Assembly (NCBI GenBank): GCA_020847375.1 | Contig: JADLCB010000005.1 | Coordinates: 163,759 to 227,758 of the forward strand | Direction: 5' to 3' | Length of the DNA stretch: 64,000 nucleotides | Origin: Phycisphaerales bacterium | GTDB lineage: Bacteria; Planctomycetota; Phycisphaerae; Tepidisphaerales; Tepidisphaeraceae | Shown here: piece by piece, positions 18,012 through 27,055 of the stretch | Numbering within the stretch: the first letter of the stretch is position 1 | Layout: the number at the start of each line of letters is the position of its first letter | The notes under the pieces: model-generated | The model's input: the letters and a program-made list of their open reading frames with translations, nothing else | Databases searched by the model: none | What the model was told of the DNA's origin: nothing | Made by a program: the position numbers and the translations under genes

Positions 18012-19649
18012 ATGACTGACCTGCTTTCTCTCATCCTCCCCGAGCTGATTCTCGGTGGTGCCGCCCTTTTACTCCTGTTCATGGGCATTGGTAAGAGCGT
18101 CGCCACGCGCAAAAGTGCCGCTGCCATTGCGCTGCTGGCGTTGATTGCTGCTTTCGTGGCTGCCGCCCGTCACGCCAGCGCCCTGCACGGCGGTGCGACA
18201 CTGGCTGATCGCTATGACGCGATTCGTCTGTATGAATTCGGACAGTATTTCAAATTGCTCGTCTGCGCCGTCGGTATCCTGCTGGTTCTGCTGGCTTGGC
18301 CCAGCTCCAGCGACGCCCAGGGCAACCCATCATTGCGCTTCGGCACTGAAGCCAGCGAATTTCTCGGCCTGATGCTGCTGAGCCTCACCGGTATCCTCCT
18401 GACCGCCTCCGCCAATGACATGGTACTGTTGTTCCTGGCCATCGAGCTGGTCAGTCTGCCCACCTACATCATGGTTGCCATCAGCCGCCCGACTGCGGTG
18501 GCTCAGGAAGCTGCCATCAAGTATTTCTTCATCGGCGCCATGGCCGCCGCCGTCATGCTCTTTGGTTTCAGTTATCTGTATGGAACCACGGGCACGACCA
18601 GCCTCTACGCCTTTGCTCAGATGATCAAGGAAAACGGAGCCATCGGCGCTCTGAATTCCTGGCAGATGCTGGCCGTCATGGCGGTCCTGCTGGGGCTGAC
18701 CTACAAAATCGCGGCCTTCCCCATGCACTTTTACGCTGGCGACGTTTATCAGGGCGCTGCCACACCGGTCACGGCGTTCCTGGCATTCGTACCCAAGACC
18801 GCTGGTTTCGTCGCCATCATCAAAATCCTTTTCGCCATTACCGCCGGAACATGGATCGCCCCGACGCAGATCGTCAATCTTCTGTGGATTATCGCTGCAC
18901 TGACCATGACCATCGGCAACGTGCTGGGGCTTTTGCAGTTCAATATCAAACGTCTGCTGGCCTACAGCTCCATCGCGCACAGCGGTTACATGCTCGTGGG
19001 GTTGACCGCTTTGCTCTACGCCCATTACGCCCCCTCCCTGCACTCCAGCCAGGTGGCTAATGTGCAGAACGATGCCCTGCGTGGCGTTCTGTTCTATCTG
19101 GCTGCTTACGGTATCGCCAACGTCGCCGCCTTTGGTGTTCTGTCATTGCTCCCCGCCGCCGGTGCCCAATCACCCGGATCCAGTGCCGAAACCCTCGATG
19201 ATGTCGCCGGTACCGGCCGCTCGCACCCCATCCTTGGCTTGACGATGGCGGTCGCCTGTTTCAGCCTGATTGGTCTGCCTTTGACGGTCGGATTTTTCGG
19301 CAAACTCTTTTTGATCGTCCCCGCTTGGAAAGCTCAGCTCGGCGGGTTGGTCATCATCACCGTCATCAACGCCGCCATCTCCGCCGGCTATTACCTGCGT
19401 ATCGTCGGAACCATGTTCCTCCGACCGGCGGCCACCGTTATCCCGTCAGCATCGGCAACATCCCAGCCCCCGCGCCGCGCTCCGCTGGCAATTGCGGTCT
19501 CCATCACGCTGGCGGTGTTGGCGGTTCTGGCTTTGGGAATTATTTTCCCCACCACCCAGGCGCTGAGTCATCTTGCCTCGCGTTCAACCGCGCTGGAAGG
19601 CAGCACCGCTAACGCTCTGCTGAGCACAGCGGCCACGCCCGATCACTAA
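18012..19649 (+). CDS. nuoN: NADH-quinone oxidoreductase subunit N
   Basis: Third antiporter-like subunit of complex I, 545 residues, about 14 membrane helices. Signatures: NDMVLLFLAIELVSLPTYIM (essential Glu), YKIAAFPMHFYAGDVYQGA and IKRLLAYSSIAHSGYMLVGL (conserved Lys). It closes the nuoJKLMN cluster; no terminator is visible behind it. Pieces closely matching its stretches 19045-19130 and 19355-19382 reappear in decayed form at 21964-22074, about 2.9 kb downstream in the same orientation. Confidence 0.97.
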   Translation: MTDLLSLILPELILGGAALLLLFMGIGKSVATRKSAAAIALLALIAAFVAAARHASALHGGATLADRYDAIRLYEFGQYFKLLVCAVGILLVLLAWPSSSDAQGNPSLRFGTEASEFLGLMLLSLTGILLTASANDMVLLFLAIELVSLPTYIMVAISRPTAVAQEAAIKYFFIGAMAAAVMLFGFSYLYGTTGTTSLYAFAQMIKENGAIGALNSWQMLAVMAVLLGLTYKIAAFPMHFYAGDVYQGAATPVTAFLAFVPKTAGFVAIIKILFAITAGTWIAPTQIVNLLWIIAALTMTIGNVLGLLQFNIKRLLAYSSIAHSGYMLVGLTALLYAHYAPSLHSSQVANVQNDALRGVLFYLAAYGIANVAAFGVLSLLPAAGAQSPGSSAETLDDVAGTGRSHPILGLTMAVACFSLIGLPLTVGFFGKLFLIVPAWKAQLGGLVIITVINAAISAGYYLRIVGTMFLRPAATVIPSASATSQPPRRAPLAIAVSITLAVLAVLALGIIFPTTQALSHLASRSTALEGSTANALLSTAATPDH

Positions 19650-19897
19650 AGACGCGCCTGGTTGGTCACAATTGTCGATTGCCCACTTGAGAGAGTGTCA
19701 CAGGGACGATCTGGCTTCTTCCCCGCCGCTGCAAGGTTTTGCGCAATAGGTATGGATTGTCCCCGCCGGTACGTTGGCCAGATTTTTCTGGTGACGACGC
19801 AATCGCGTACTTCTCACCGGCAGCCAGCATACGTCTGGCCGCCCCTCCCGCGATCGGGTTGCATCATTTTTTTGTGATGCTCGCCATTGGAATCGGC

Positions 19898-21868
19898 TTA
19901 CTCCAGCACGATCATCTGATGTCCCTTAACCTCGGGCACCGTCAGTTGCACCCGGCCATCAGCATACTGAAAATCCACCGCCTGCCCCTGCCCAGCCAGA
20001 TAAACTTTGCGCGGAGCCTTGGCCAGACGCAGCGACATGGGCAGGTTGTACAGGGGGAAAACATCCTCCACCAGATCCAGCGTCGGCGTGCGCCGCTCGG
20101 GGCTGTAGTTGAGCAGATGCACGATCGTGCGACCCCCCGGCTGGCGCATGACGGTTGCCTCCAGCGAAGTCGGCGCTTCAATCTCCAGCAGTTGTTGCTT
20201 CAGTAATTTCCTGATCACATTGCGCACCAGCAATCGGCACGGCGCATTGCCATGTTTGGCAAACGCGGTGAAAACCGGATAGGCGATATAACCAATCCGC
20301 CCCGCCAACACCGCACCAGCATAGCGGCTGACCTTTTCCGGCGGCGTCTGGAAGTGGGAACTGAAATGCTCCCAACTGCGCTCAAAATAAGGTTCAACCA
20401 CCCGCGCCAGGGTTGTCGCGCCTTTGGCGGGCGTGACGCGCACGCTGCGCTCATACATCACATGATCGGTCCGTGGGACATCTTGAGCGATTTCCTGACC
20501 AAAACGCAGATACGTCGAGGTATAGGGTGACAGTCCATGCAACTGCACCGGCAGGGTTTTCCAGCTCAAGGTGGTGGCGCAGGTATCCATGCCCGCCAGT
20601 CCGCTCAACAGAATAGCGCCACCTTTTTTCACATAGCGATCCAATTTGTCGCCCAGCTTCGCGTCGATCTCAACACCCTCTGGGATAATCAGCAGTTCAT
20701 AACCATCCAGACGACTTTCCGGTCTGACCACATCAAACTGATGCTTGAGCTGGGTGAGCATGCGCACGCTGCCATCATCCGTGCCAGAGCTGAAGCGCTC
20801 GGCGCTGGCCTGAAACAGGCCGATCTGGGTGACGGGGGTGGCATTTTCGGTGTATGGCTCGGCTGCTTCGACGCGGGCGTAGACCCTGCCGATCAGGTCA
20901 TACGCGGCTTGATCCAGCACACCGCGCGGGTGCATCTGATCGCCAATGCTGCACTTGGCACCATGAGCGATCATCTGCGAAGTTTCATACTCCAGGGCTG
21001 GATAGGGTTTCAGGCCGCCGAAGTCCGCCCAGCTCTTGTGAAAACGAGCGGTCATACCCAGGTAGGGCTTGCCGAAAATGCGGGCGTAACGGACATTCTT
21101 GGGAAAGTACAAATAGCCCCAATCGCCGGTTGGCAGGGCTTCAATTTCCACCTGTTCCAGATATTTGATTTCATTGGCCAGGTTGGACATCGGACGGGCG
21201 TTGAAATAAACGCTGGCATTGGGGCTGGCCTTTTTGACCATCTGATGAAAACGCTTCATGAACGCCAGCGCCACCTTGTGCGCAAAGGTGTTCATATCCT
21301 GCTGATTTTCGGGATTCAAACCCTGGCGTTTCATCGCGCTGGTGGCGTAGTCGCTGTAGCTGGGTTGGTCCCAGCAGATATCGAAAAAGATCCCATCGAC
21401 AGGCTTGAAAAGTTTGAGCACTTCCTGCGTCTGCTCAGCCAGATAGTCCTGATAGGGGCTGGATAAATCGAGCAGTTGCCACGCAGGACTGAGCGGGCCG
21501 GCGCGCAGCGGTTTGCCATCCGCCTCGCGCACCATCCAGTCCGGATGCTGGCTGGCGGCGTACTCATCCCACAGCACACTCACATAAATCGGGGCGCGAA
21601 TGCCAACGCGATGCAAGGCCTCCACCTGTTCACCCAGCAGATTTAATCCGGGCTTGAGATTGGGATGGCGCTCCGCCCGCCGCGTGTTGTAATAAAGATG
21701 GCCATGATGACACTTGGCAAAAACGGTGACGCTGTTGACGTGCGCCTCTTTCATCTGGCGGGCAAATGTCCGGGCATCAAAATCGTAACCAACTTGCCCA
21801 ATCAGCGGGCTGGTATGAAAGTCCAGATGGATCTGGCGGCTGGGCAAGGTTCGTAATGGATTCGTCAT
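19898..21868 (-). CDS. GHL6-type glycoside hydrolase with beta-galactosidase-trimerisation-like domain
   Basis: Predicted carbohydrate-active enzyme, 656 residues. The N-terminal two thirds is a TIM barrel of the hypothetical glycosyl hydrolase 6 type (PF14871), with YFAK-like strand ends: TVFAKCHHGHLYYNT, PIYVSVLWDEYAASQHPDW and a likely catalytic region VDGIFFDICWDQPSY. From about residue 370 a Rossmann-like domain similar to the GH42 trimerisation domain follows (YELLIIPEGVEIDAKLGDKL, GGAILLSGL), and a beta-sandwich ends the protein. There is no signal peptide, so it may act in the cytoplasm. AGGA 8 nt before ATG 21868 fixes the start. The substrate is unknown; fucosides or other deoxy-sugars are only a guess. 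Confidence 0.82.
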   Translation of the reverse strand: MTNPLRTLPSRQIHLDFHTSPLIGQVGYDFDARTFARQMKEAHVNSVTVFAKCHHGHLYYNTRRAERHPNLKPGLNLLGEQVEALHRVGIRAPIYVSVLWDEYAASQHPDWMVREADGKPLRAGPLSPAWQLLDLSSPYQDYLAEQTQEVLKLFKPVDGIFFDICWDQPSYSDYATSAMKRQGLNPENQQDMNTFAHKVALAFMKRFHQMVKKASPNASVYFNARPMSNLANEIKYLEQVEIEALPTGDWGYLYFPKNVRYARIFGKPYLGMTARFHKSWADFGGLKPYPALEYETSQMIAHGAKCSIGDQMHPRGVLDQAAYDLIGRVYARVEAAEPYTENATPVTQIGLFQASAERFSSGTDDGSVRMLTQLKHQFDVVRPESRLDGYELLIIPEGVEIDAKLGDKLDRYVKKGGAILLSGLAGMDTCATTLSWKTLPVQLHGLSPYTSTYLRFGQEIAQDVPRTDHVMYERSVRVTPAKGATTLARVVEPYFERSWEHFSSHFQTPPEKVSRYAGAVLAGRIGYIAYPVFTAFAKHGNAPCRLLVRNVIRKLLKQQLLEIEAPTSLEATVMRQPGGRTIVHLLNYSPERRTPTLDLVEDVFPLYNLPMSLRLAKAPRKVYLAGQGQAVDFQYADGRVQLTVPEVKGHQMIVLE

Positions 21869-21963
21869 CGTTTTATTCCTATTAACGGTACAGGGCAAAG
21901 GATTGTAACCGCTTGATTTTTTTATTCCATTGAACCGCATTCACACCCGCACGCCCGCTCACC

Positions 21964-22110
21964 CGCCAAGTGATTGATGTACTGACATAATGCCCGACGT
22001 GATGTTCTGGCTGCTTATGACATTGCCAACGTGACGGCTCGGTTCTCATCACCATCATCAATGCTGCCATCTCCACGGGTGTTGAGTGAGCGCAACATCG
22101 GGACACAGAC
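21964..22110 (+). pseudogene. Decayed fragment of a nuoN-like gene
   Basis: Two stretches in one order and strand match nuoN of this window. 22007-22039 matches 19098-19130 at 25 of 33 bases and reads VLAAYDIANVTA where NuoN has YLAAYGIANVAA. 22047-22074 matches 19355-19382 at 25 of 28 bases, reading LITIINAAIS against IITVINAAIS, with the differences at codon positions that keep the protein similar. Weaker similarity runs upstream (from about 21964) and downstream (to about 22110). Stops and frameshifts interrupt it and about 215 bases of nuoN are missing between the blocks. I read it as the relic of a duplicated or second nuoN. Confidence 0.6.
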
Positions 22111-22135
22111 AAACACACAACATCCCATGCGCAAC

Positions 22136-22170
22136 AAAAAAGCCACGGCTGATTAACTCAGACCGTGGCC
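22136..22170 (-). terminator. Rho-independent terminator of the RRM gene
   Basis: Minus strand: 7-bp perfect stem GCCACGG/CCGTGGC (22163-22169 with 22142-22148), extended inside by four pairs across a bulge, then six T (plus-strand A at 22136-22141). It lies about 30 nt after the stop codon at 22201. Confidence 0.9.
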
Positions 22171-22200
22171 TTTGGATTTTCATATGCTGCAATCTGTCAA

Positions 22201-22578
22201 TTAATCGCGGCCTCGACCTCCATATCCGCCACCACCGCCGCCACCACGACCGCCGCGGAAACCACCGCGACCGCCACCACCACCACCGCCGCCGTAACCG
22301 CCACGACCGCCACCGCCACCACCACGTTCTTCACGCGGTTTGGCTTCATTGACCGTCAACGGACGACCGCCATGATCCTGACCACTCAGGCCAGCGATTG
22401 CTGCCTTGGCTTCATCTTCGCTGCCCATCTCGACAAAACCAAAGCCTTTGCTTCGGCCCGTTTCGCGGTCATTGATGATTTGCGCGCTGGTGACCTTACC
22501 GAACTGACTGAACAGTTGCTCCAGTTCAGAACTGGTAACACCGTAAGACAGATTGCCCACGTAGAGCTTTAGACCCAT
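22201..22578 (-). CDS. RRM-domain RNA-binding protein with glycine-rich tail
   Basis: 125 residues. One RNA-recognition motif fills residues 1-80, with RNP2 LYVGNLSYG and RNP1 RSKGFGFVEM. The tail, about 40 residues, is almost only Gly, Arg and Tyr (GGYGGGG, RGGFRGGRGG), like cyanobacterial Rbp and plant glycine-rich RNA-binding proteins, which respond to cold and bind mRNA. The start at 22578 is set by GGAG 6 nt upstream; the frame above it is not family-like. It forms a single-gene unit with its own terminator and a probable 5' leader. The GGY/GGR-coding stretch makes long open frames in other phases that are not genes. Confidence 0.94.
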   Translation of the reverse strand: MGLKLYVGNLSYGVTSSELEQLFSQFGKVTSAQIINDRETGRSKGFGFVEMGSEDEAKAAIAGLSGQDHGGRPLTVNEAKPREERGGGGGGRGGYGGGGGGGGRGGFRGGRGGGGGGGYGGRGRD

Positions 22579-22893
22579 ACAGACTCCGACTTGATTCTTC
22601 GGCCTGAAGTAAAGAGGGGCTCTTTCCGGCCGATCCGAAAGGGGTTGATGTGCCAACCGACGCTTACGATGCAAGCTCAAGAACCTTCAGGGCCATTGCA
22701 CACGCAATGTTTTTCCCGTGGCTAGATTGCTTGGCCGCCACCTCAAGTCAGCTATCATACACACAAACCGTGAAGTTTTGCCACTAAAATTCTCCATTTC
22801 CAAATTTTTGCGCAAACCCGTCGGGCAAAAGCCGCTTTACAGGTCAATAACGGCCCTTTTTCGCAGCAAGTATCAATAACCGATACTTCATTT
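22579..22893. other. 315-base intergenic region upstream of the RRM gene
   Basis: Next to the RRM start is a small hairpin AAAGAG/CTCTTT (22611-22616 with 22620-22625), possibly part of a cold-type leader. A minus-strand TATGAT near 22760 could be a -10 box. Near the other end, just after the SPOR-like gene, lies a 7-bp dyad AAGTATC/GATACTT (22868-22874 with 22882-22888) without a T-tract. No gene is seen. Confidence 0.4.
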
Positions 22894-23943
22894 TTATTGG
22901 TTTTGCCATTTATAAGGACGCGGTTCAAACCGTTTGAAGCGCGAATTACCCGCGAATTTGTCGCTGAGTTGGTTGATCTGCGCAACATACGCCTGGTACT
23001 GCTGGTTACCCGAAAGTCGATCGAACGGCGTCACGCCCACCACGCTATACCAGCGCGGCGCGTAGGCTGTGCCTTTGACCACCGTAGCGCCAACACCGTT
23101 TTGAATCAGGAGCTGCGCAGCCTCCTGCGCTTCTTTTTCTTCGGGATAACTTTGCACGATCACATAGTTCATCCCAACAATGCGCTGGCCATTATCAACC
23201 ACCGCTGCCGCAGGAGGCGCCACCGCGCGACCGGACGCCGCTGCTGCATTGTTGGTCGCTGTCGCAACTGGCGATTCGGAGATCATCTGCCCCGCCAGGC
23301 CTCCCTGATTATTTGTTGCGTTCACATCCAGCACGCCCGGCGTAATTGCGCCGGCGCGAATCGCCTGACTCGTCAAACCATTTTCCGGAACCTCAGCCGT
23401 CGATGAGCCGCTGCGCCCCACCACAAACGCCAGCACCAGCGCCACCAGCACGGCAAAACCCACAATCGCGGCACTGGTATAACTGAAATGAACCTTGATG
23501 AACTGCCGCGTGCGATCGATCTGTACTGCTGGTGAAAATGCCGACGCCAGCGAAGTTCGGGTTGATGCGCCCGCCACCATCGGGTTGTGGATCGGCGCTG
23601 CCGTTGCAACCACTTGTGATACTGGCGAAGCCTCAAATGCCGAACCACTCATCACGCCAACCGGATGATCCGCCGGTTCCACCTGGGTCATACCCAGACC
23701 CTGGCTGGGTACGGCTCGGTTTTGCTGACGCTGCGGAACCATCGGGGTCGCCCGCTGTGTCGGATCGACCTCCATCGCAGCAACACGACCTTGAGGCTGA
23801 TCGGCTGACGCTTTCTCAGCCCGTCGTTGTCCCAGACGATCCTTCAACCAGCGCACCGGTGACTGTCGCTGCCGCGCCGGCGCGTAACGTACATCACGGT
23901 GAATCACTTCAAATAATGCCGCTGCGTGTTTGCCTTTGGCCAT
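22894..23943 (-). CDS. Single-pass membrane protein with SPOR-like C-terminal domain
   Basis: 349 residues. The N-terminus MAKGKHAAALFEVIHRD is followed by a basic, Gln/Pro-rich cytoplasmic stretch, one membrane helix at about 155-177 (AAIVGFAVLVALVLAFVVGR), a low-complexity Ala/Asn/Thr linker, and at about 268-335 a domain with the SPOR pattern (MNYVIVQSYPEEKEAQEAAQ, VKGTAYAPRWYSVVGV). SPOR domains bind denuded peptidoglycan at division sites, so an envelope or division role is likely by family. GAGG precedes ATG 23943. Alternatively the C-terminal domain could be an unrelated ferredoxin-like fold; the primary sequence is only moderately SPOR-like. Confidence 0.75.
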   Translation of the reverse strand: MAKGKHAAALFEVIHRDVRYAPARQRQSPVRWLKDRLGQRRAEKASADQPQGRVAAMEVDPTQRATPMVPQRQQNRAVPSQGLGMTQVEPADHPVGVMSGSAFEASPVSQVVATAAPIHNPMVAGASTRTSLASAFSPAVQIDRTRQFIKVHFSYTSAAIVGFAVLVALVLAFVVGRSGSSTAEVPENGLTSQAIRAGAITPGVLDVNATNNQGGLAGQMISESPVATATNNAAAASGRAVAPPAAAVVDNGQRIVGMNYVIVQSYPEEKEAQEAAQLLIQNGVGATVVKGTAYAPRWYSVVGVTPFDRLSGNQQYQAYVAQINQLSDKFAGNSRFKRFEPRPYKWQNQ

Positions 23944-24146
23944 CCTTGACCTCGCCTTGCGATGCGGGGAAATGAACCTCAGCCAACCATCCAGGCAGCC
24001 GAACTTCATCCCCTGGAAATTGGTTCTCCGAACCACCCACCCATCTTAGCCCGTCATTTCTGACACCAAACCCCAAACATTCCCGGACGTAATCTACGTT
24101 TAACCGGCAAGTGGGTCAAGAAAATCTGACTTTTACTTTTTTATAT

Positions 24147-24162
24147 TGTAAGCCTACTTACA
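24147..24162. promoter_or_regulatory. Operator-like palindrome in a divergent promoter region
   Basis: TGTAAG-CCTA-CTTACA, a perfect 6-bp dyad with a 4-nt spacer, lying in an AT-rich block (about 24120-24165). The 373-base gap 23944-24316 between the SPOR-like gene (-) and the membrane hydrolase (+) holds nothing else I can name, so the dyad may control either gene. No -35/-10 pair is convincing. Confidence 0.35.
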
Positions 24163-24316
24163 GATTCGCTGCGCAATAGCATCTGGTCTGCTTCGGCTGA
24201 CCTGGGGTCAACGAACCGATCAGCAGCAGGCGGGCTGTAAGCGTGCGACAGGTTTGCTGCAGGTTCCGGACTGGTTTGGAGTTTGATTTGCGCCTGAATC
24301 AATCGAGCTGGCTGTT

Positions 24317-25360
24317 ATGCAACGCCCGACCATGCACCCAAGTTTCATTGATGACGAACCGCTGGATGAACAGCCTCGTCATCGCCCCTGGCGACGCGCT
24401 GCCCGCGTGATGCGCCTGCTGATGGGTACGGCTGCGCGATTGCTTTTAACCCGTCCGTTCGCCTTTTTAACCGGGCACAGGGATAGCCCCAAAAAACCGT
24501 GGACCTTCTCCCGCCTGGCCAGCCTTATTCTGCATCGCCTGGCGTTTGCGCCGCTGGTGCTGTTTTTGCTCGTAGCCGCCCTGGTTTACAACGCAACGCA
24601 TCCGCCCTCAGCCGACACCGGACTGGATCCTTCAGCCATCGATCTCTATTACGATCGCATCAGCATGGTCGCGCAGGATGGTACACGCCTGGATGGCTGG
24701 TTGTTCCCACTCATGGATGAGAAGATGATTCTGGAAAAACGCGATCGCATTTTCGCGCAGCGTGATCCCGCCGTTGTACTCGTTCATGGTCAGGGGCAGA
24801 CGCCAGCCCAGATGCTGCCGCTTGTCCAGCCCCTGCACGAGGCGGGGATGATCGTGCTGATTGTCGGACTGCGCGGCACGGGAACCGGTAACAGCGCCGC
24901 CCAGACCTTCGGCCTCAACGAAACCATGGATGTACATGCTGCCGTTGACATGCTCCGTCGGCGACCATTCGTTGACCCGCAGCGGATCAGTCTCGTCGGT
25001 CAAGGCAGCGGCGCCACCGCCGCCTGGTTGGCTGCTGAATCATCCCCCATCAACGCCCTGGTACTGGACAACCCCATCCAGAGCGTCGAACAGATTTTGC
25101 CCATCATCGGCCCGAGTCACGCCTGGCTCAGTTTCTTGCGCCCCATGTGCAAATGGGGCTTTGAGCTTGCTTATCAAGTCAACACGGATCAACTGAATCT
25201 ACTGATCGATCATCATTTTGCCTCGCGTCCCAACACCCTCCTGCTGACCGATCCCAGCGCCCAGACTTTTTACACCCCCGCTGGCCGCCAGCAGATTGCC
25301 AACTTCCTGCATGACCGTCTCGTGACGGGTCAAGCGCCGCCTGTCGCCAGCCTCCGCTGA
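24317..25360 (+). CDS. Membrane-anchored alpha/beta hydrolase
   Basis: 347 residues. A basic N-terminal region of about 75 residues leads into one membrane helix (LAFAPLVLFLLVAALVYNAT, about 75-94), and an alpha/beta-hydrolase domain follows: AVVLVHGQGQ (oxyanion strand), the nucleophile elbow in SLVGQGSGATA, and TLLLTDPSAQ near the acid position. The usual C-terminal catalytic His is not obvious (FLHDR near the end is a candidate). Substrate unknown; acyl esters or peptides are both possible. It precedes the HtrA-like protease by 134 nt on the same strand. Confidence 0.8.
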   Translation: MQRPTMHPSFIDDEPLDEQPRHRPWRRAARVMRLLMGTAARLLLTRPFAFLTGHRDSPKKPWTFSRLASLILHRLAFAPLVLFLLVAALVYNATHPPSADTGLDPSAIDLYYDRISMVAQDGTRLDGWLFPLMDEKMILEKRDRIFAQRDPAVVLVHGQGQTPAQMLPLVQPLHEAGMIVLIVGLRGTGTGNSAAQTFGLNETMDVHAAVDMLRRRPFVDPQRISLVGQGSGATAAWLAAESSPINALVLDNPIQSVEQILPIIGPSHAWLSFLRPMCKWGFELAYQVNTDQLNLLIDHHFASRPNTLLLTDPSAQTFYTPAGRQQIANFLHDRLVTGQAPPVASLR

Positions 25361-25494
25361 ACGTTCGACCCTTTTATCCACTGACACAAACGCCTGCGCC
25401 GCTGATTCACTGTCTGACTCAATTTTCACAATTTTACTTTTCCGCCGATCTGTCCACCTGATTTTTTCCGCTTGCGACACTACCATCAGGAACC

Positions 25495-26655
25495 ATGACG
25501 GTATTGCCGACCAACCCGCCATCACCGCTGAAAGGACTTTTGTTTCTTCTGGTGCTGCTCGGTGGCATCGGTTTGGGTTATTGGGCGTTTGAGCGCCTTT
25601 CCACCCGAACCGCCCCAGTTCAACCGGCGGTTCAACCGCCACCTCCGCCGCGCGTCATCGAAGCCCGTGGCGATCTGGCTGCCGATGAAAAAACAACCAT
25701 CGAACTATTTCGCCAGGCCGGCCCGTCGGTCGTCTACATCACCACCCTCCAGCGCCGCGTCGATTTCTGGACGCGCAATGTACAGGAAATACCACGCGGA
25801 ACCGGCAGTGGTTTTTTCTGGGATGACCTGGGGCACGTTGTCACCAATTATCATGTGGTCCAGGGAGCCAGTAGCGCCGAAGTAACACTTGCCGATGGCA
25901 GCACCTATGACGCCGATCTTGTCGGTGTCTCTCCCAATGATGATCTGGCGGTGCTGCGCATCAACTCGCCAACGGAAAAATTACGGCCCATCCCCTTGGG
26001 AACCAGTGCTGATCTGCAGGTGGGTCAGAAAGTGTTCGCCATTGGCAATCCTTTTGGGCTGGATCAGACCCTCACCACCGGCATTGTATCGGCTCTGGGG
26101 CGGACGATCCGCGCGACCTCCGGTTTCCCGATCGATAACGTTATTCAGACCGATGCCGCCATCAACCCGGGAAACTCCGGCGGGCCGCTGCTGGACAGCG
26201 CCGGTCGATTGATCGGTATCAACACCGCGATTTACTCCCCTTCCGGTGCCTATGCCGGCATTGGTTTTGCCGTTCCGGTTGATCGCGTGAATCAAATCAT
26301 CCCCCGGCTGGTGCGCGATGGTCGCATCGCCAGACCCCGGCTGGGTGTCACCACGGATGACCGGCTGGGCAAACAAATCACCCAGCGCATGGGGGTTGAT
26401 GGTGTACTGGTGCTGGGCGTTCAGGACAACAGCCCCGCCACGGCGGCCGGACTCCAACCCACGCGCCGACAGCGCGACGGCCGGATCATCCCCGGCGATG
26501 TCATCCAGCGCATCGACGATACCCCCATCAACTCCAGCGACGATCTGCTCATGGCACTGGCCAAACACGAACCCGGCCAGTCGATCAACCTCACCATCCT
26601 GCGCCAGGGCAAACAAGTAAGCCTCGATATTCAGCTGGATCAAGCCCGCGACTGA
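25495..26655 (+). CDS. HtrA/DegP-type serine protease with one PDZ domain
   Basis: Envelope protease, 386 residues, resembling DegS or S1C proteases. An N-terminal membrane helix (LLFLLVLLGGIGLGYWAF) and a proline-rich linker precede the trypsin fold. The catalytic triad is His120 (VTNYHVV), Asp150 (SPNDDLAVLRI) and Ser228 (NPGNSGGPLLD). One PDZ domain (about 285-375, DGVLVLGVQDNSPATAAGLQ) would read exposed C-termini. The start ATG has AGGA close upstream. The single PDZ and membrane anchor suggest regulatory cleavage rather than a degradative chaperone, by analogy only. Confidence 0.95.
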   Translation: MTVLPTNPPSPLKGLLFLLVLLGGIGLGYWAFERLSTRTAPVQPAVQPPPPPRVIEARGDLAADEKTTIELFRQAGPSVVYITTLQRRVDFWTRNVQEIPRGTGSGFFWDDLGHVVTNYHVVQGASSAEVTLADGSTYDADLVGVSPNDDLAVLRINSPTEKLRPIPLGTSADLQVGQKVFAIGNPFGLDQTLTTGIVSALGRTIRATSGFPIDNVIQTDAAINPGNSGGPLLDSAGRLIGINTAIYSPSGAYAGIGFAVPVDRVNQIIPRLVRDGRIARPRLGVTTDDRLGKQITQRMGVDGVLVLGVQDNSPATAAGLQPTRRQRDGRIIPGDVIQRIDDTPINSSDDLLMALAKHEPGQSINLTILRQGKQVSLDIQLDQARD

Positions 26656-26745
26656 GCTAAAATATCCAGACGTACGAGCGTTGACCTGTGGGCGGTTGGC
26701 ACAAAAACAGTTGTCAGCCCGTGCTCCAGCGGTCACAATTGATTT

Positions 26746-26991
26746 ATGAGCAAAATTGGTTTGGGTGCCTGCCTGCTTGCTGGCTGCCTGTTTGTAATGA
26801 CCGGCTGCACCAGCTCGTCAACACAAAAACAGGACAATTCATCGGCTTGGAGCGCCGAACAGGAAAAAGCCCTGAACGACCCGATGAACTATCGAGCCAA
26901 AATGAATCGAACCGATATTAGCGGAGGCGAATTGAATAATTTTGATCGCCGGGGATTTGACGAAGACATGAAAGCCTGGACGCTGGATTGA
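26746..26991 (+). CDS. Small lipoprotein of unknown function
   Basis: 81 residues. The signal peptide ends in a lipobox (CLFVMTGC, lipidated Cys near residue 21). The mature part is about 60 residues, hydrophilic, rich in Asn, Asp and Lys (DPMNYRAKMNRTDISGGELN), with no recognisable domain. It lies 90 nt after the protease gene and shortly before another lipoprotein, so the three may be one envelope unit. Confidence 0.78.
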   Translation: MSKIGLGACLLAGCLFVMTGCTSSSTQKQDNSSAWSAEQEKALNDPMNYRAKMNRTDISGGELNNFDRRGFDEDMKAWTLD

Positions 26992-27055
26992 GGAATATCG
27001 CCCGATTGCCGTCAATCCGCCGCCGAACACGATGATAAAAATGAAAGGATTCATG

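Noticed and set aside
19861..19880. Hairpin GCATCA/TGATGC after nuoN
   Set aside because: The T-run lies in the loop, not after the stem, so it is not a terminator.
22165..22572. Thr/Ala-rich plus-strand frame
   Set aside because: Produced by the Gly-rich codons of the RRM tail read backwards.
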